Positions 37,301 through 44,730 of a stretch of 64,000 nucleotides of DNA are shown piece after piece. The DNA lies in assembly GCA_951812925.1 (NCBI GenBank), contig OX638370.1:95990897-96054896 (forward strand), given 5' to 3'. The position numbers and the translations under genes were made by a program. Every line of letters starts with the position of its first letter. The first letter of the stretch is position 1. This DNA is from Calliopum simillimum (lineage: Eukaryota; Arthropoda; Insecta; Diptera; Lauxaniidae). Under the pieces are notes generated by a model, which worked only from the letters and a program-made list of their open reading frames with translations, ran no database searches and was not told the origin of the DNA.

Positions 37301-40300
37301 ATTTTCATATGCTATTTATTTTTGTGCTATTTTAATGATGTACCTCATACAATGTGCTATTTGCACCGAAACGTGATGTTTTCATGCTCGTAAATCACAC
37401 AATGTTAATAATTACGACTTGGTTAGGAAAATGGCTTTCAGATCAGCGGATATTTTAAATGGATTTTTTCTGTTTCTTAAATTTGTAGCATGGCATTTAC
37501 AGCAAATGTGTGAATGAAAAAATAAAATGACAGCATTTTTATAAACGGATGAAACCACAAATAATTGAAAGTATACCAGACATGATATTACCATAACCTT
37601 GATATAATATTTTGTTAGCTAGTTGCTAGAAAATATATCCATATCATAAATTTTTAAACTGTTTAACATATCTATTCAAAATTTACTGCACCGATCGTAC
37701 CCTAGAAAAACACAAATATCACAGTCTCTTTAAGCAAGATTGGGGTCACTTGAAGATAGTCTACACGAAAAAAAAAAAATAGTTCGCATTACTCTATTTT
37801 TAGAAAACTTTACTAGAATGCCAGTCAGAATAGTGACAACTCCCCAATAAAGTTAATTTTACCTTACTATTTTAGTCAGTTTAGAATTTTCGAATAACCT
37901 TAAAAACTTTTTTTTTGTACCCGCACGCAAATAAATGATCCGCAAAATTTGATTTTCAAATAGCACAAAGTCATAATAATCTCATCAAAAATAACGGTTT
38001 GTTCCAGTAATTCAATTACTTAACTGAATTCTCATGAAAAAATAATGACACGAAAGTAAAATACACGGTTTAAGCTTCAAAAAGTACAGAGGCAAAAATT
38101 ATTGAATAGAGAAGTAAAAAGCTGTCGCATGAAAAAATACCAGTGAGCTCTACATTTCAATTATTACTGATTGAGATCGTAAAAAATTTTATTGAAAAAT
38201 ATTTTAAATAAAGCAATAAGCTATATAAATGAAAGTGCTACAGTAGCTGAGTGGTGAGAGCGTCACCTAAAAGGTCGTAAGTTCAATGCTAGAGCCGCAC
38301 GAAATTTTTTTTTTAATTTTTAATAAATTTTACTGAACGTAAACCGTAAAAATTAAGGTTTTTCTTTACGGGCGCACAGTTACTGAAAAAATCAGTAGAA
38401 ATAACTTGGATTTTCAATGAATTTTAACGGTTTAGTTTTTTCCATGCGAGTGGAGTAAAAATTGTGACACGGATTTTTCTCCGTGTACGGCATATTGAAG
38501 TGACCATTTTAGAAGATATTCAAAAAATCGAAACATTTATATCGGAAGCTGAAGAAAAAGTAAATCAAACATACTTTTTTCGAATTTTTCTCCACCACCC
38601 TGCCAAGACTTAGATCAACGCAATATGGGTATCGCGAATGCACACTTCATCGCAAAAAACAGCAGCGCATGGAATGTTCCTGGCTGCTCTGCCTATGACT
38701 TTTATCTAATTCGAAAGAAATTCGTGTTTTTTTTTTTCATCTAATCAATTATCTCTTTAAAAAAGGCGAGGCAATTTCAATTTCAGCCCAAAAGCATAAT
38801 TAAAGAATAACAAAACATTTAAAATGAATACAGAACAAAAAACTCAGAACTGTTTAATTAAAAAAATGTGATGAAAGCAATTAGTGAGCAAATGTGTCTA
38901 TATGACTCAATGGCTTAAATGCAGCAACAGGACAAGCAAAATGTGCACATATTTGAGATGTGATATATAAATCGATATGCATGATATATGTATTATTGTA
39001 TTTAATTACACAGTTCTACAGTGATTTTACGCTTTGCATCAGACCTAGTAGACATCATAGATCTGGTCGAGTACTCAACACGTCTCTACTTAAAAATTGT
39101 AATGCACTCTCAAATTCTTAAGTAGTTAATGCTCACAAACCCGTTTTTGGGTGACTTTGCGCGCTTCTCTTTTTGTAGCACAATTATTTTTTTACCGATA
39201 TTGGATTTTTTTAAGGCTATAGAAAGAACCATTGTTATATAGGTTAGGTTAGGTTTAGTGATACTATATCATCCCGGACGTTGACTCACGTAGATGCGTA
39301 GATGTAATTAATTAGATGTAATAATAGGTTTTCAGCCCTCTTCAGGCTTGAGTGTACAGGCTTAAGAAGTCATTGCGAAGTTTTTGATTGGTTTTATACC
39401 AGTATCTGAAAGTTCTTAAAGATTGTTGAAAAACATTTGTAAAAGGGTTTTAAGTCTAGTTCTGCAAAGCGCTGGACAAAAACACAATAGTTGTTCCAAA
39501 TTCTTCTCTTTGTCTTCATCCCTTTGGGAGGCCAGGAATCGCAGCCATAACGACAACAAAAGACCTGAAGTTGGAGTTGCTACAACAACATAGAATGTCT
39601 ATTCTATGAGCATGATAACCAATAAGGCAGTGTCCAGTGATGCCTCATACAACAGTTCTACATGTTTTACGAGATAAAGAGAGAAGGTAGTCTGTTTTGT
39701 CTTTACAGAAAGTTGGCCAAATATTTTTGGTTAACTATTTTGCTAGTCATTACCTTCCGAGTTATCATCCATTGAAGAGATGTCATCTAAGCTCCATACA
39801 AAAGACCTGTCTTTGTATAGAGTTAAGTTACCTTTATTTCGACAAATGATAGTTCGGAAAGTAATGATTCAATTGGAAAAGTTTAAAGGTAAAGTTTAAT
39901 GAGAAAGATTATAGCTATCCAATGTCATTGGCATAAGTGAACTGCGCTGTTTGTCGTGAATGTGATATAACTTTAAAAAAAGTTACATACCACAAAACAG
40001 TAATTATTACACTTTTACGCAAGAATATTTTGAGAAACAAAGTGTATTCGCCGATGTTGGTATAATCAAGTAGACCATGATTACTCGAATTCAACGCCAA
40101 AACCCCACGCCGCTAAATCATTGTTGCCTTGTGTTGTTTCTATAAATAGTTGAGAATATATCGAAATGAGGAGACTTCATCAATGCAACTTATATCATCG
40201 TATTTCTACAATTTTTTTTTTTTCATGGAGTTAATCGATTTGCGCAGTAAACGGCTCAATTATTAATAATTCAGCTGTTCTGCTAAAACAAAACAAAAAA

Positions 40301-40955
40301 ACATTTGAACCATATCTAACGAGCCTTACATTAATGCTATTTATATACAACAATAGATAGCTTTAATCTTCCACTTGAAATTGCAGTTGTTGACCTTGTT
40401 AATTTGATTTAATTTTTAGGCGACTTCTTTACTTAAATAATGGTATATGGAATCGATTAAACTTTGTTTGAATTGAGTCATAAAATCTAAACTCAAACTA
40501 CAACAATGCAGCGTTCATAATCAACTATACATAAATCCTGACACCATGACGTTATAGAGATTTTTAAGGAATGGTTTCGATACCAAAATCTATGTTTCAC
40601 TAAAGTACCATCTCTACTGTAAATGGGTTGCATATAAAATCTATTGGGGTAATAAAAACGCTGATAGCAATTAGCTACAAATTTCCATAGTGATGAAAAA
40701 TCATTGCAAACAATGTATGGCACGATCAATAACCAAAATCAACAGACCCTAAAGTTTCATAAACTGATAATGACAAAGGCAACAACAAATTTTAAGGAAT
40801 ACTTATGCAAAGGATAAAATATTTCTTACCGTGTAATAGGAGAGCAGTCCAGCATTTTCATCCAGCACAAAAAAACGATACTGCCAGCCCTTCATGACAT
40901 TGGTCCATTTACTAAGCGTACCCTCAAGGGTACCCGGTGCGCTGGAGGTACTCAT
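16316..40955 (-). CDS. OSBPL9: Oxysterol-binding protein-related protein 9 (ORP9), 5' seven coding exons, partial
   Basis: Cytosolic lipid-transfer protein expected at membrane contact sites (ER with Golgi or endosome). Coding exons in order: 40955-40830, 29686-29558, 25397-25179, 25101-25024, 20822-20651, 19730-19464, 16439-16316. All junctions are GT..AG and the phases agree, giving 371 residues. A PH domain spans about residues 9-109 ([20 protein letters not shown], then [13 protein letters not shown], then [12 protein letters not shown]), the ORP9-type phosphoinositide reader. A helical region follows ([28 protein letters not shown]), then an acidic, Ser-rich linker ([17 protein letters not shown]). 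At residues 353-359 DFYDAND fits the FFAT motif that binds VAP in the ER. The start is ATG 40955, directly before the PH domain. The last exon ends in phase 2, so the gene continues left of the window with the ORD domain, not seen here. ORP9 is preferred over ORP10/11 from the PH and SEADAYL segments; this is from memory of the family. Confidence 0.93.
16440..17238. other. ORP9 intron 6, distal part
   Basis: AT-rich intron sequence with a polypyrimidine-poor acceptor side at 16440. There is no nested gene or clear repeat before the tandem duplication at 17239. Confidence 0.55.
17239..17560. repeat. Two-copy tandem duplication, period about 165 bp
   Basis: GTTTTTACTTTACATTATAG occurs at 17241 and 17406. 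Downstream of each come GCCAACGTTAATAGCAGGCG, AGTCCTGGTTCCAAGATAC and AAAACGAACGTGACAAAAAT in the same order. The two units differ by point changes and a small gap. It lies in ORP9 intron 6. Confidence 0.75.
17561..19463. repeat. ORP9 intron 6, remainder, with antisense dispersed repeats
   Basis: 17830-18110 holds two diverged units around TTTCAGAGAAATGATG / TTTCAGAGATATGGTG, each after a CATGTAC-type word. 18150-18360 matches, in antisense, the 142-bp units of 4213-5137 (GCGTTTTTTTGAGATAACCC, GCGTGGCACCTCCCAT). From 18400 to 19463 I see only AT-rich intron sequence. Confidence 0.5.
20823..22601. other. ORP9 intron 4, proximal part
   Basis: Between exon 5 and the mariner element. It includes a partial family B MITE, listed separately, and otherwise AT-rich sequence with a TG/GT run near 20830-20850. 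Confidence 0.55.
21445..21700 (-). repeat. MITE family B, partial copy in ORP9 intron 4
   Basis: Its ends are ATAATTCACGCAAGATT and TTTTGCGTGAATTAT. Its interior carries ACTGATGCAGCGTTGA and CGTCAGCTGTCAAAATG, matching the interior of the complete copy at 44349-44730 in the same orientation. Confidence 0.6.
22602..23488 (-). pseudogene. Mariner transposon, internally deleted, transposase on the minus strand
   Basis: Its ends are near-perfect inverted repeats: TTGGGTGTACAACTTAAAAA on the left and TTTTTAAGTTGTACACCCAA on the right; TA follows on the right. Minus-strand frames give [20 protein letters not shown] (first catalytic Asp region), then [19 protein letters not shown], then [11 protein letters not shown] (second and third Asp), then a C-terminal segment ending [12 protein letters not shown] before the left repeat. 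The frames shift between these blocks. At 887 bp it is about 400 bp shorter than a complete mariner. It cannot make transposase but may still be mobilised in trans because both ends survive. It lies in ORP9 intron 4. Confidence 0.88.
23489..23989. other. ORP9 intron 4, AT-rich filler
   Basis: Nothing recognisable between the mariner and the 494-bp hairpin. Confidence 0.55.
23990..24483. mobile_element. 494-bp hairpin MITE flanked by TA
   Basis: The left arm starts GACTGATTCAAAAAAATCGA and the right arm ends TCGATTTTTTTGAATCAGTC, with TA immediately outside on both sides (23988-23989 and 24484-24485). The arms stay complementary for about 150 bp, through AGCCGAAAAATGAAGCC and TTAACTGGTCGCTCAACGA. 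The TA target duplication fits the Tc1/mariner superfamily. It is non-coding, in ORP9 intron 4. Confidence 0.85.
25398..26130. other. ORP9 intron 2, AT-rich part
   Basis: No gene or clear repeat between exon 3 and the short LINE insertion. Confidence 0.55.
26144..26194 (+). mobile_element. 51-bp insertion of an RTE-like LINE tail with 13-bp target duplication
   Basis: AAGTATGAATTTT stands at 26131-26143 and again at 26195-26207. Between them lie the last bases of the same LINE family seen at 56803-57257 (GGCCCTATGCTCCTCCTAGG, AGTTAAAGGAG) and a short ATAC-type tail. This is target-primed reverse transcription stopped after about 50 bases. Confidence 0.9.
26270..26306 (-). ncRNA. Hammerhead-ribozyme-like core, candidate 2
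   Basis: On the minus strand: CUGAAGA, one extra U, GGUGG, loop AAACUCC, CCACC, then GAAA, then AGUCGGUC. The CUGANGA box, a five-pair helix II and the GAAA box are all in hammerhead order. Helix III does not form the self-complementary tetranucleotide seen in candidate 1, and helix I is weak. A GAAAUGCAU word identical to that of candidate 1 lies about 10 bases downstream. Probably a decayed relative. Confidence 0.38.
26605..26850 (+). repeat. Long direct repeat C, left copy
   Basis: It matches 28815-29065 in the same orientation. Shared words include TATCTCGAAAACTATACACG, TGAGATTGGATTCGAATTCA, CAGCATCGCAAAGCACAT and GATTTTCTGGACAATGGGAA. The same motifs occur in the arms of the 53890-55722 hairpin, so it is a piece of that foldback family. 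Confidence 0.8.
26975..28021. mobile_element. Hairpin element of about 1.05 kb in ORP9 intron 2
   Basis: The left end GGCAAAGAGTATA pairs with the right end TATACTCTTTGCC. The arms remain complementary almost to the centre near 27500: AAACCATGGG with CCCATGGTTT, GCCGTCATCGCGGATTCTGA with its complement, ATGACCGGCAGACCTATTTT with its complement. Any reading frames across it are palindrome artefacts. It sits between the two copies of direct repeat C. Confidence 0.85.
28022..28814. other. ORP9 intron 2, sequence between hairpin and right direct repeat
   Basis: AT-rich, no gene. GGTACGATATGGGTTAA at 28614 is the complement of TAACCCATATCGTACC near 26883, so outer arms of a larger foldback may enclose the 1.05 kb hairpin. 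Confidence 0.45.
28815..29065 (+). repeat. Long direct repeat C, right copy
   Basis: Same-orientation copy of 26605-26850, with small indels (for example CATCGAATGTGACTATTTTG in place of CATGTAATTATTTTG). The pair flanks a hairpin element. Confidence 0.8.
29687..30413 (+). promoter_or_regulatory. Elongase upstream region and probable 5' UTR
   Basis: It lies in ORP9 intron 1, upstream of ATG 30414. About 30100-30240 is GC-richer than its surroundings (GGCTCGACTACGCGTAGTG, GCGATTGGGCGC) and is the likely core promoter and leader. A pyrimidine-rich acceptor-like TTATCTTGCAG ends at 30392, so the leader may be spliced. The start context is AACAATGG. I see no certain TATA box. Confidence 0.4.
30414..34249 (+). 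CDS. Very-long-chain fatty acid elongase (ELOVL family), complete
   Basis: Condensing enzyme that adds two carbons from malonyl-CoA to long-chain acyl-CoA in the ER membrane. Exons: 30414-30450, 30538-30634, 33404-33497, 33567-33813, 33918-34249; all introns are GT..AG and phases agree. The total of 807 bp encodes 268 residues, the usual family size. Motifs in order: KLVELTET at 116-123 (KxxExxDT with Glu for Asp), HVFHH at 139-143 (the HxxHH catalytic box), [12 protein letters not shown] at 169-180 (NxxVHxxMYxYY), TTIQMIQF near 202-209 (TxxQxxQF). Hydrophobic stretches fit the multi-pass fold, and the Lys-rich tail (KAKKVAHR) fits ER retention. The gene lies wholly inside ORP9 intron 1 on the opposite strand. 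Intron 2 is 2.8 kb and carries a MITE and a mariner relic. Substrate length cannot be read from the sequence. Confidence 0.95.
30676..30903. mobile_element. 228-bp palindromic MITE in elongase intron 2
   Basis: ATTGTGGTTGTCGATTTGCG on the left pairs with CGCAAATCGACAACCGCAAT on the right. The arms include the palindrome ATCGATGGCCATCGAT and CTAGCCCTATCTTTGAAAC. The arms cover about 90 bp each with high identity. Confidence 0.85.
30904..32984. other. Elongase intron 2, AT-rich filler
   Basis: Homopolymer-rich sequence with diverged inverted words around GGCATAAAATGCTTAGAA (31519) and its complement (31710), suggesting one more old hairpin. No exon fits here. Confidence 0.5.
32985..33225 (+). 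pseudogene. Mariner transposase C-terminal relic in elongase intron 2
   Basis: Broken frames read [16 protein letters not shown] (the third catalytic Asp region), then [20 protein letters not shown] and [16 protein letters not shown], the end of a mariner transposase. The same C-terminal region is encoded by the left end of the 22602-23488 element. Neither inverted end survives, so this is a dead fragment. Confidence 0.8.
34250..34640 (+). other. Elongase 3' flank
   Basis: A non-canonical AT-rich polyadenylation-like stretch (AATATAAATAATATAAA near 34286) follows the stop by about 40 bases. No perfect AATAAA stands close to the stop. Confidence 0.35.
34641..35760. repeat. Composite repeat with tRNA-like sequence, copy 1
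   Basis: It opens near CTACACGGAAAAAAAAATGG and ends near CGAGTGGAGTAAAAATTATG then TTTTTCTCC, the same start and end words as 37760-38488. The middle (34930-35200) holds tandem units around AATTTCATAAAAATCNATGC and GGCGTGGCACCG. A tRNA-like segment lies at 35481-35585 on the minus strand. Confidence 0.55.
35481..35585 (-). ncRNA. tRNA-like sequence with long insert
   Basis: On the minus strand an A-box-like GTGGTGTAGTGATCTAAC is followed by about 50 bases that could be an intron, then a clear B-box GGTTCGAATCC, CTAGTGCGGTCAG, and a long T run. The acceptor ends do not pair well. A tRNA pseudogene or SINE is more likely than a functional gene. Confidence 0.35.
35761..37759. other. ORP9 intron 1, non-coding
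   Basis: AT-rich, with AT dinucleotide runs at 36955-36985 and A runs at 37088-37105 and 37139-37150. No exon-like frame. Confidence 0.5.
37760..38488. repeat. Composite repeat with tRNA-like sequence, copy 2
   Basis: It starts TCTACACGAAAAAAAA and ends TTTTTCTCCGTGTAC, short inverted ends. GTCAGAATAGTGAC near the left and GCGAGTGGAGTAAAAATTGT near the right match 34641-35760. A tRNA-like segment is inside at 38235-38300. About 730 bp, non-coding. Confidence 0.6.
38235..38300 (+). ncRNA. tRNA-like sequence inside a repeat
   Basis: TAGCTGAGTGGTGAGAGCG is a strong A-box/D-arm. AAGTTCAATGCTAG is a weaker B-box. The outer GTGC and GCAC can pair, and a T9-T10 run follows. The anticodon arm (ACC, loop, GGT) is too short for a normal tRNA. 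Probably a tRNA-derived promoter carried by the element. Confidence 0.4.
38489..39240. other. ORP9 intron 1, non-coding
   Basis: No gene or obvious repeat. Confidence 0.5.
39241..39700 (-). pseudogene. 3' end of a Jockey-like LINE, antisense to the window
   Basis: Read on the minus strand, broken frames give [18 protein letters not shown], the cysteine-rich C-terminal tail of the reverse transcriptase ORF, followed by a 3' UTR. It ends in TTAGG-type repeats on the plus strand (AGGTTAGGTTAGG at 39241-39253). Tail type and coding end match the copy at 213-697, but the sequences are well diverged. Confidence 0.72.
39701..40829. other. ORP9 intron 1, start-proximal part
   Basis: 39840-39905 carries the words GGAAAGTAATGATTCAATTG and AAGTTTAATGAG, shared with 62690-62760, so an old repeat fragment is present. 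Otherwise non-coding. Confidence 0.45.
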
Positions 40956-41856
40956 GCTGCTAAGGATTAGATAGTTGATTTGTTGCTTTAAGCGATGATG
41001 CAAGAAATTAAAACTTTTAATGTTTTCCTCAAATTTGTTTTTTGTCACCAAATTTTTTGCGATTTCTTTCTTCAGAGGAGTCAAATTTTATATGCAACTT
41101 CTTGAGTAAAAAGATTTTCTTTTTTCCATTGACCGTCACTTTACACTTCACACCGATGATGACTACTGCTATGTCCCGTTTAACGTTCGTTGATTCCGAT
41201 CAAGGGAAAAATTTTCCACTTTCCTTGTACAGAATTTCAAGAAGAACCACACAGCCGTGCATGGAATTTTTTTTGTTTTTTTATAATTTTTAATGTAAAA
41301 TTTATGCGGGATTTTTCACATTTATTAACAAAAGAAATTAAACTAAGAAATTGTAGAAATTTTTAAGTTAAAATAAAAGAAGTAAAATTTCGACATTTGC
41401 CACAAAAAATGACAAGAAATTTCTGACAGCTGACAACCCAACAACCTATTGCTGTCTCTCTCTACCAGTGTTGATTTTCTTCTTACCTGTGACATGAACC
41501 AAATTGAAAATATTAAACACACCCAGTGTGGTGAGTAAAAGTTAACGAAAAAATAACGAAAAAATAACGAAAAAACGAGAAGATTGAACGAAAAAAAGAA
41601 AAAGATGATGGAGGAAAAGAGATGCCATAATCTTTCGTCTCTTTCAACCTTCCGTTAAAATCATTCATTTTTTATTTAATTTTTAACGAGGCACATCTCT
41701 TAAAATTAAGTTTAAATTTAATTTATGTATTACCAAAATTATCACCAAATTTACTATCAAAAATAAATTAAATTAATATAAATTTTATAAAATATATAAT
41801 ATATATAATTTTATAATAATAATTATTAGCAGATATTTATTTTAGCAGTTTAATTA
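40956..41856 (-). promoter_or_regulatory. ORP9 5' UTR and upstream region
   Basis: It lies directly upstream of the ORP9 start. 41100-41310 and 41400-41520 are the less repetitive, GC-richer parts (for example CGATGATGACTACTGC, GACAGCTGACAACCC) and are the best candidates for leader and promoter. No TATA box or initiator is certain. From 41700 to 41856 it is nearly pure AT. Confidence 0.35.
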
Positions 41857-42731
41857 CACAGGCTTACAAAAAAAAAAAAAAATGTCATGGCGTTTTGATC
41901 AGACTATGTTTTTCCTAGGGACTTCGACGTCCTGAATCCGAATCCGGGGTCCGTTTTTTTCCAGAACGTCTGAGAAAAAAGATTTCAAGGTCATTTGGAG
42001 GTCAAAATGGGGTTCGTGTGTCGGTTAATAATAAATTCGCTAAAATTCTGAATCTAATTTTTTAATCAATAAATTCTTAGCCCTCAAAAATAGTATGTGA
42101 ACAAAAACGGTCTCTCGGACCTAGTTTCGGAGACATAGCCATCGGAAGATCCGGATATATGTATCTTCTATAAAAACCGCTATAAGTTGGGAACCCCTGG
42201 ATGGATTTAAAAAACACTGGTGTCATATGAAAGGTATTTTAACAACTTATAAAATTTAATTCATAGTTTTGGAGATATGACCTTTCTTGAAATTTTGAGA
42301 AATTTTTCAGTTACAACAACAAATACATCAACAACATCAGAAACAAAAACAACAACAACAAAATACCTATCATATGACATCAATATTTTCCAAATCCATC
42401 AAGTGGTTCCTAACTTATAGCGGTTTTCATAGAAGATATATCCGGATCTTCCGATGGCTATATCTCCGAAACTAGGTCCGGGAGACCGTTTTTGATCACA
42501 TATTATTTTTAAGGACTACAAACTCAATGATAAAAAATTAGTTTCAGAATTTTTGCGAATTTATCACTAAACGACACATGACCATTTTGACCTCCATATG
42601 ACCTTGAAATCTTTTTTCTCAGACGTTCTGAAAAAAAAACGCACCCCGGATTCGGATTCAGGACGTCAAAGTCCTTAGGAAACACATTGTCTCATCAAAA
42701 CGCCATGACATTTTTTTTTTGTAAGCCTGTG
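41857..42731. mobile_element. 875-bp foldback element, copy 1, 3-bp target duplication TTA
   Basis: It starts CACAGGCTTACAAAA and ends TTTTGTAAGCCTGTG, with TTA on each side (41854-41856 and 42732-42734). The arms are about 400 bp each and cover almost the whole element: TGTCATGGCGTTTTGATCAG with its complement, GACGTCCTGAATCCGAATCC, GCCATCGGAAGATCCGGATA, ACCGCTATAAGTTGGGAACC. The loop is a CAACAA-rich stretch. A second copy lies at 58794-59648. CACAG ends and 3-bp duplications are reminiscent of CACTA/EnSpm-type elements. Confidence 0.9.
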
Positions 42732-44348
42732 TTATCGATCCATTTTTTGTTGTTGTTAAATTTCATTCAAAGATTGTCGATCAACATCATCACCTGTCTT
42801 TTTATATAACCTCAAAAATTTCTTAAAATTTAATTTGAGGTTAGGTTAGGAGCAACCTAACCAAGTTTGCCCGTGGCTACAACAAAATCAACATAGAGCA
42901 ACCACTCCACGGGTGATGGTAATGAATCACCAGCAGTCGTTGGCGTTGGATTTTAAAAATATTAATGTCATATGAAAGGTATTTTACCGGACTATATAAT
43001 TGCTGTACAAAATTTTTCAATTTGAGTGATAGTTTTCGAGATATGACAATTTTTTAAAAATTCACCCCATTTTTTTACCCAAAAACTGTTATTTTTCCCA
43101 AAAAATGTGTTATTAACCTATAAATTAGGAAGCCCAATTTATTTCCTTTCATTTGATATGCAACATGTATCTGAAATTGCATAATTTTTTATAGAAAAAA
43201 CAAAAATGCACCAAATCAATTTTCTTGAAATTAGGAACTTTTAACAACAACAATGCCAGAATAGACAACAACAACTTTACTACAACAGTAATTTTACATA
43301 AGAGTAGGGGTAAGTGTGCGGTTGGAAGATTAAGTAAATATTTATTAAATGATGAGTAAACATCTATGCAGACTGGCTCGTTTTAACCTAGGACATGGTG
43401 AAGAAGTGCTAAAATAAAATTAGAAAAAGATCATATTAATTGGCCAGCTTCTAAATAATCGGCTCTATATTCCAAAATCGCCTGAATGAAACTCCAATTG
43501 ATTCTAAATATAATTCCAGGAAGGCGAAGCATGGCGGCACTGAAGTAAATGTTTGTGACTGCTTCTTTTATCTTGGTATAGGAGCGTTTTATTGAGTAAA
43601 ATCTAACATGGATGCATCTTTGCATCCGCAAATAATAGAGTCAACTATGTTGCCTTGAGCTGAATGGACAATACCGAAATGCTGAAATAGGTGTATCCAG
43701 CAAAACAAAGACCAAAAAACACCAGCAGATTAGCGAAAAATCAGTTTGCTTCAAAGAAGATTGACATCAATAGCTGGATTATCTTCGAGAAGAGTCTTAT
43801 AGGGCTATTCTGGCGACTGTATTAGAGCTGTCAAACAGCTCACCACAGTCTTCACTGCTATGAAAGTAGTAACGAAGATGTTTTGGTATTCTGGTAGCAT
43901 TTAGAAAGCTCTTTTCCGTCTTTATGAATACGACTTTTAATACCTGCTACGTAGGAGGTCTTAGAGCGATCTTAAAGTTATTAGTTGCTTGCTGTCAGGT
44001 TTATATTATGTGAAAAGTGAAGAATTAAGAAAAATTTTATTTTATTGCTAGTTTATAATTTTTTTATCATAAAACAGCTGGGCTGTCATCACGTATGACG
44101 ATAATCGTTTGACGATATCGTTTTGACGATACTTTAACATCACGTAACCATTGATTTTAAGTATCGTCTGAACGATATCGTTTTGCTTGCTTTTTGTAAG
44201 CAAGCAGCAGTCAAATTATATCGTCTGGACGATTGTTTTCAGACGATAGCTTATATGCTAACTTCTTGCTATCGTCGCTCATAGTTTTTATGAAACTATT
44301 AATATTTTTTGAATGTTTCGCGCTTGGAATTTAATTATTTTTATAAAT
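42732..44348. other. Intergenic stretch with old repeats
   Basis: 42835-42865 has a small TTAGG/CCTAA palindrome (GGTTAGGAGCAACCTAACC). 42960-43080 reuses loop sequence of the foldback above (ATGTCATATGAAAGGTATTT). 43430-44000 is less AT-rich but its frames are all broken and I recognise nothing. 44094-44280 has a cluster of GACGAT/ATCGTC words. Confidence 0.45.
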
Positions 44349-44730
44349 CTGTGGAATTTTGACAAAACAACTTAACACGAAATTGGCAACTTTTCAGGAG
44401 AGCCTAAAAACTGATTAACTACTTTTCAATTATGTGGCTCAATTTCGTTGATGCAGCGTTGAATCTCCTCTTTCCATACATTTTTACTAATCGTAAAGTG
44501 TCAGCTGTCAAATTATTTTTTTTTTCTCTTGGTTCATAACACTTCACCGCACGAATGGCGCTAAGTTCAAATCTTGCGTGAACTATGGAACACCCTTATA
44601 TCTCTGGATCAAGAAATCATAGAGACATGGCGATTATAACAATATAAGCGTATTTTAATTTTATATTTAGGACTAAAATCCTGGAGAATTGTCTTATCTC
44701 GAGTTAGGTTGTTTTGTCAAAAGTCCACAG
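44349..44730 (-). mobile_element. MITE family B, complete copy
   Basis: It is bounded by CTGTGGAATTTTGACAAAAC and GTTTTGTCAAAAGTCCACAG, inverted ends of about 25 bp. The interior has GATGCAGCGTTGAATC, GTGTCAGCTGTCAAAT and CTTGCGTGAACTATGG, shared with partial copies at 13951-14124 and 21445-21700. At 382 bp it is non-coding. Confidence 0.82.

Noticed and set aside
43430..44000. Less AT-rich stretch suspected to be a decayed gene
   Set aside because: No frame could be followed and no motif recognised on either strand, so I left it as unassigned intergenic sequence.
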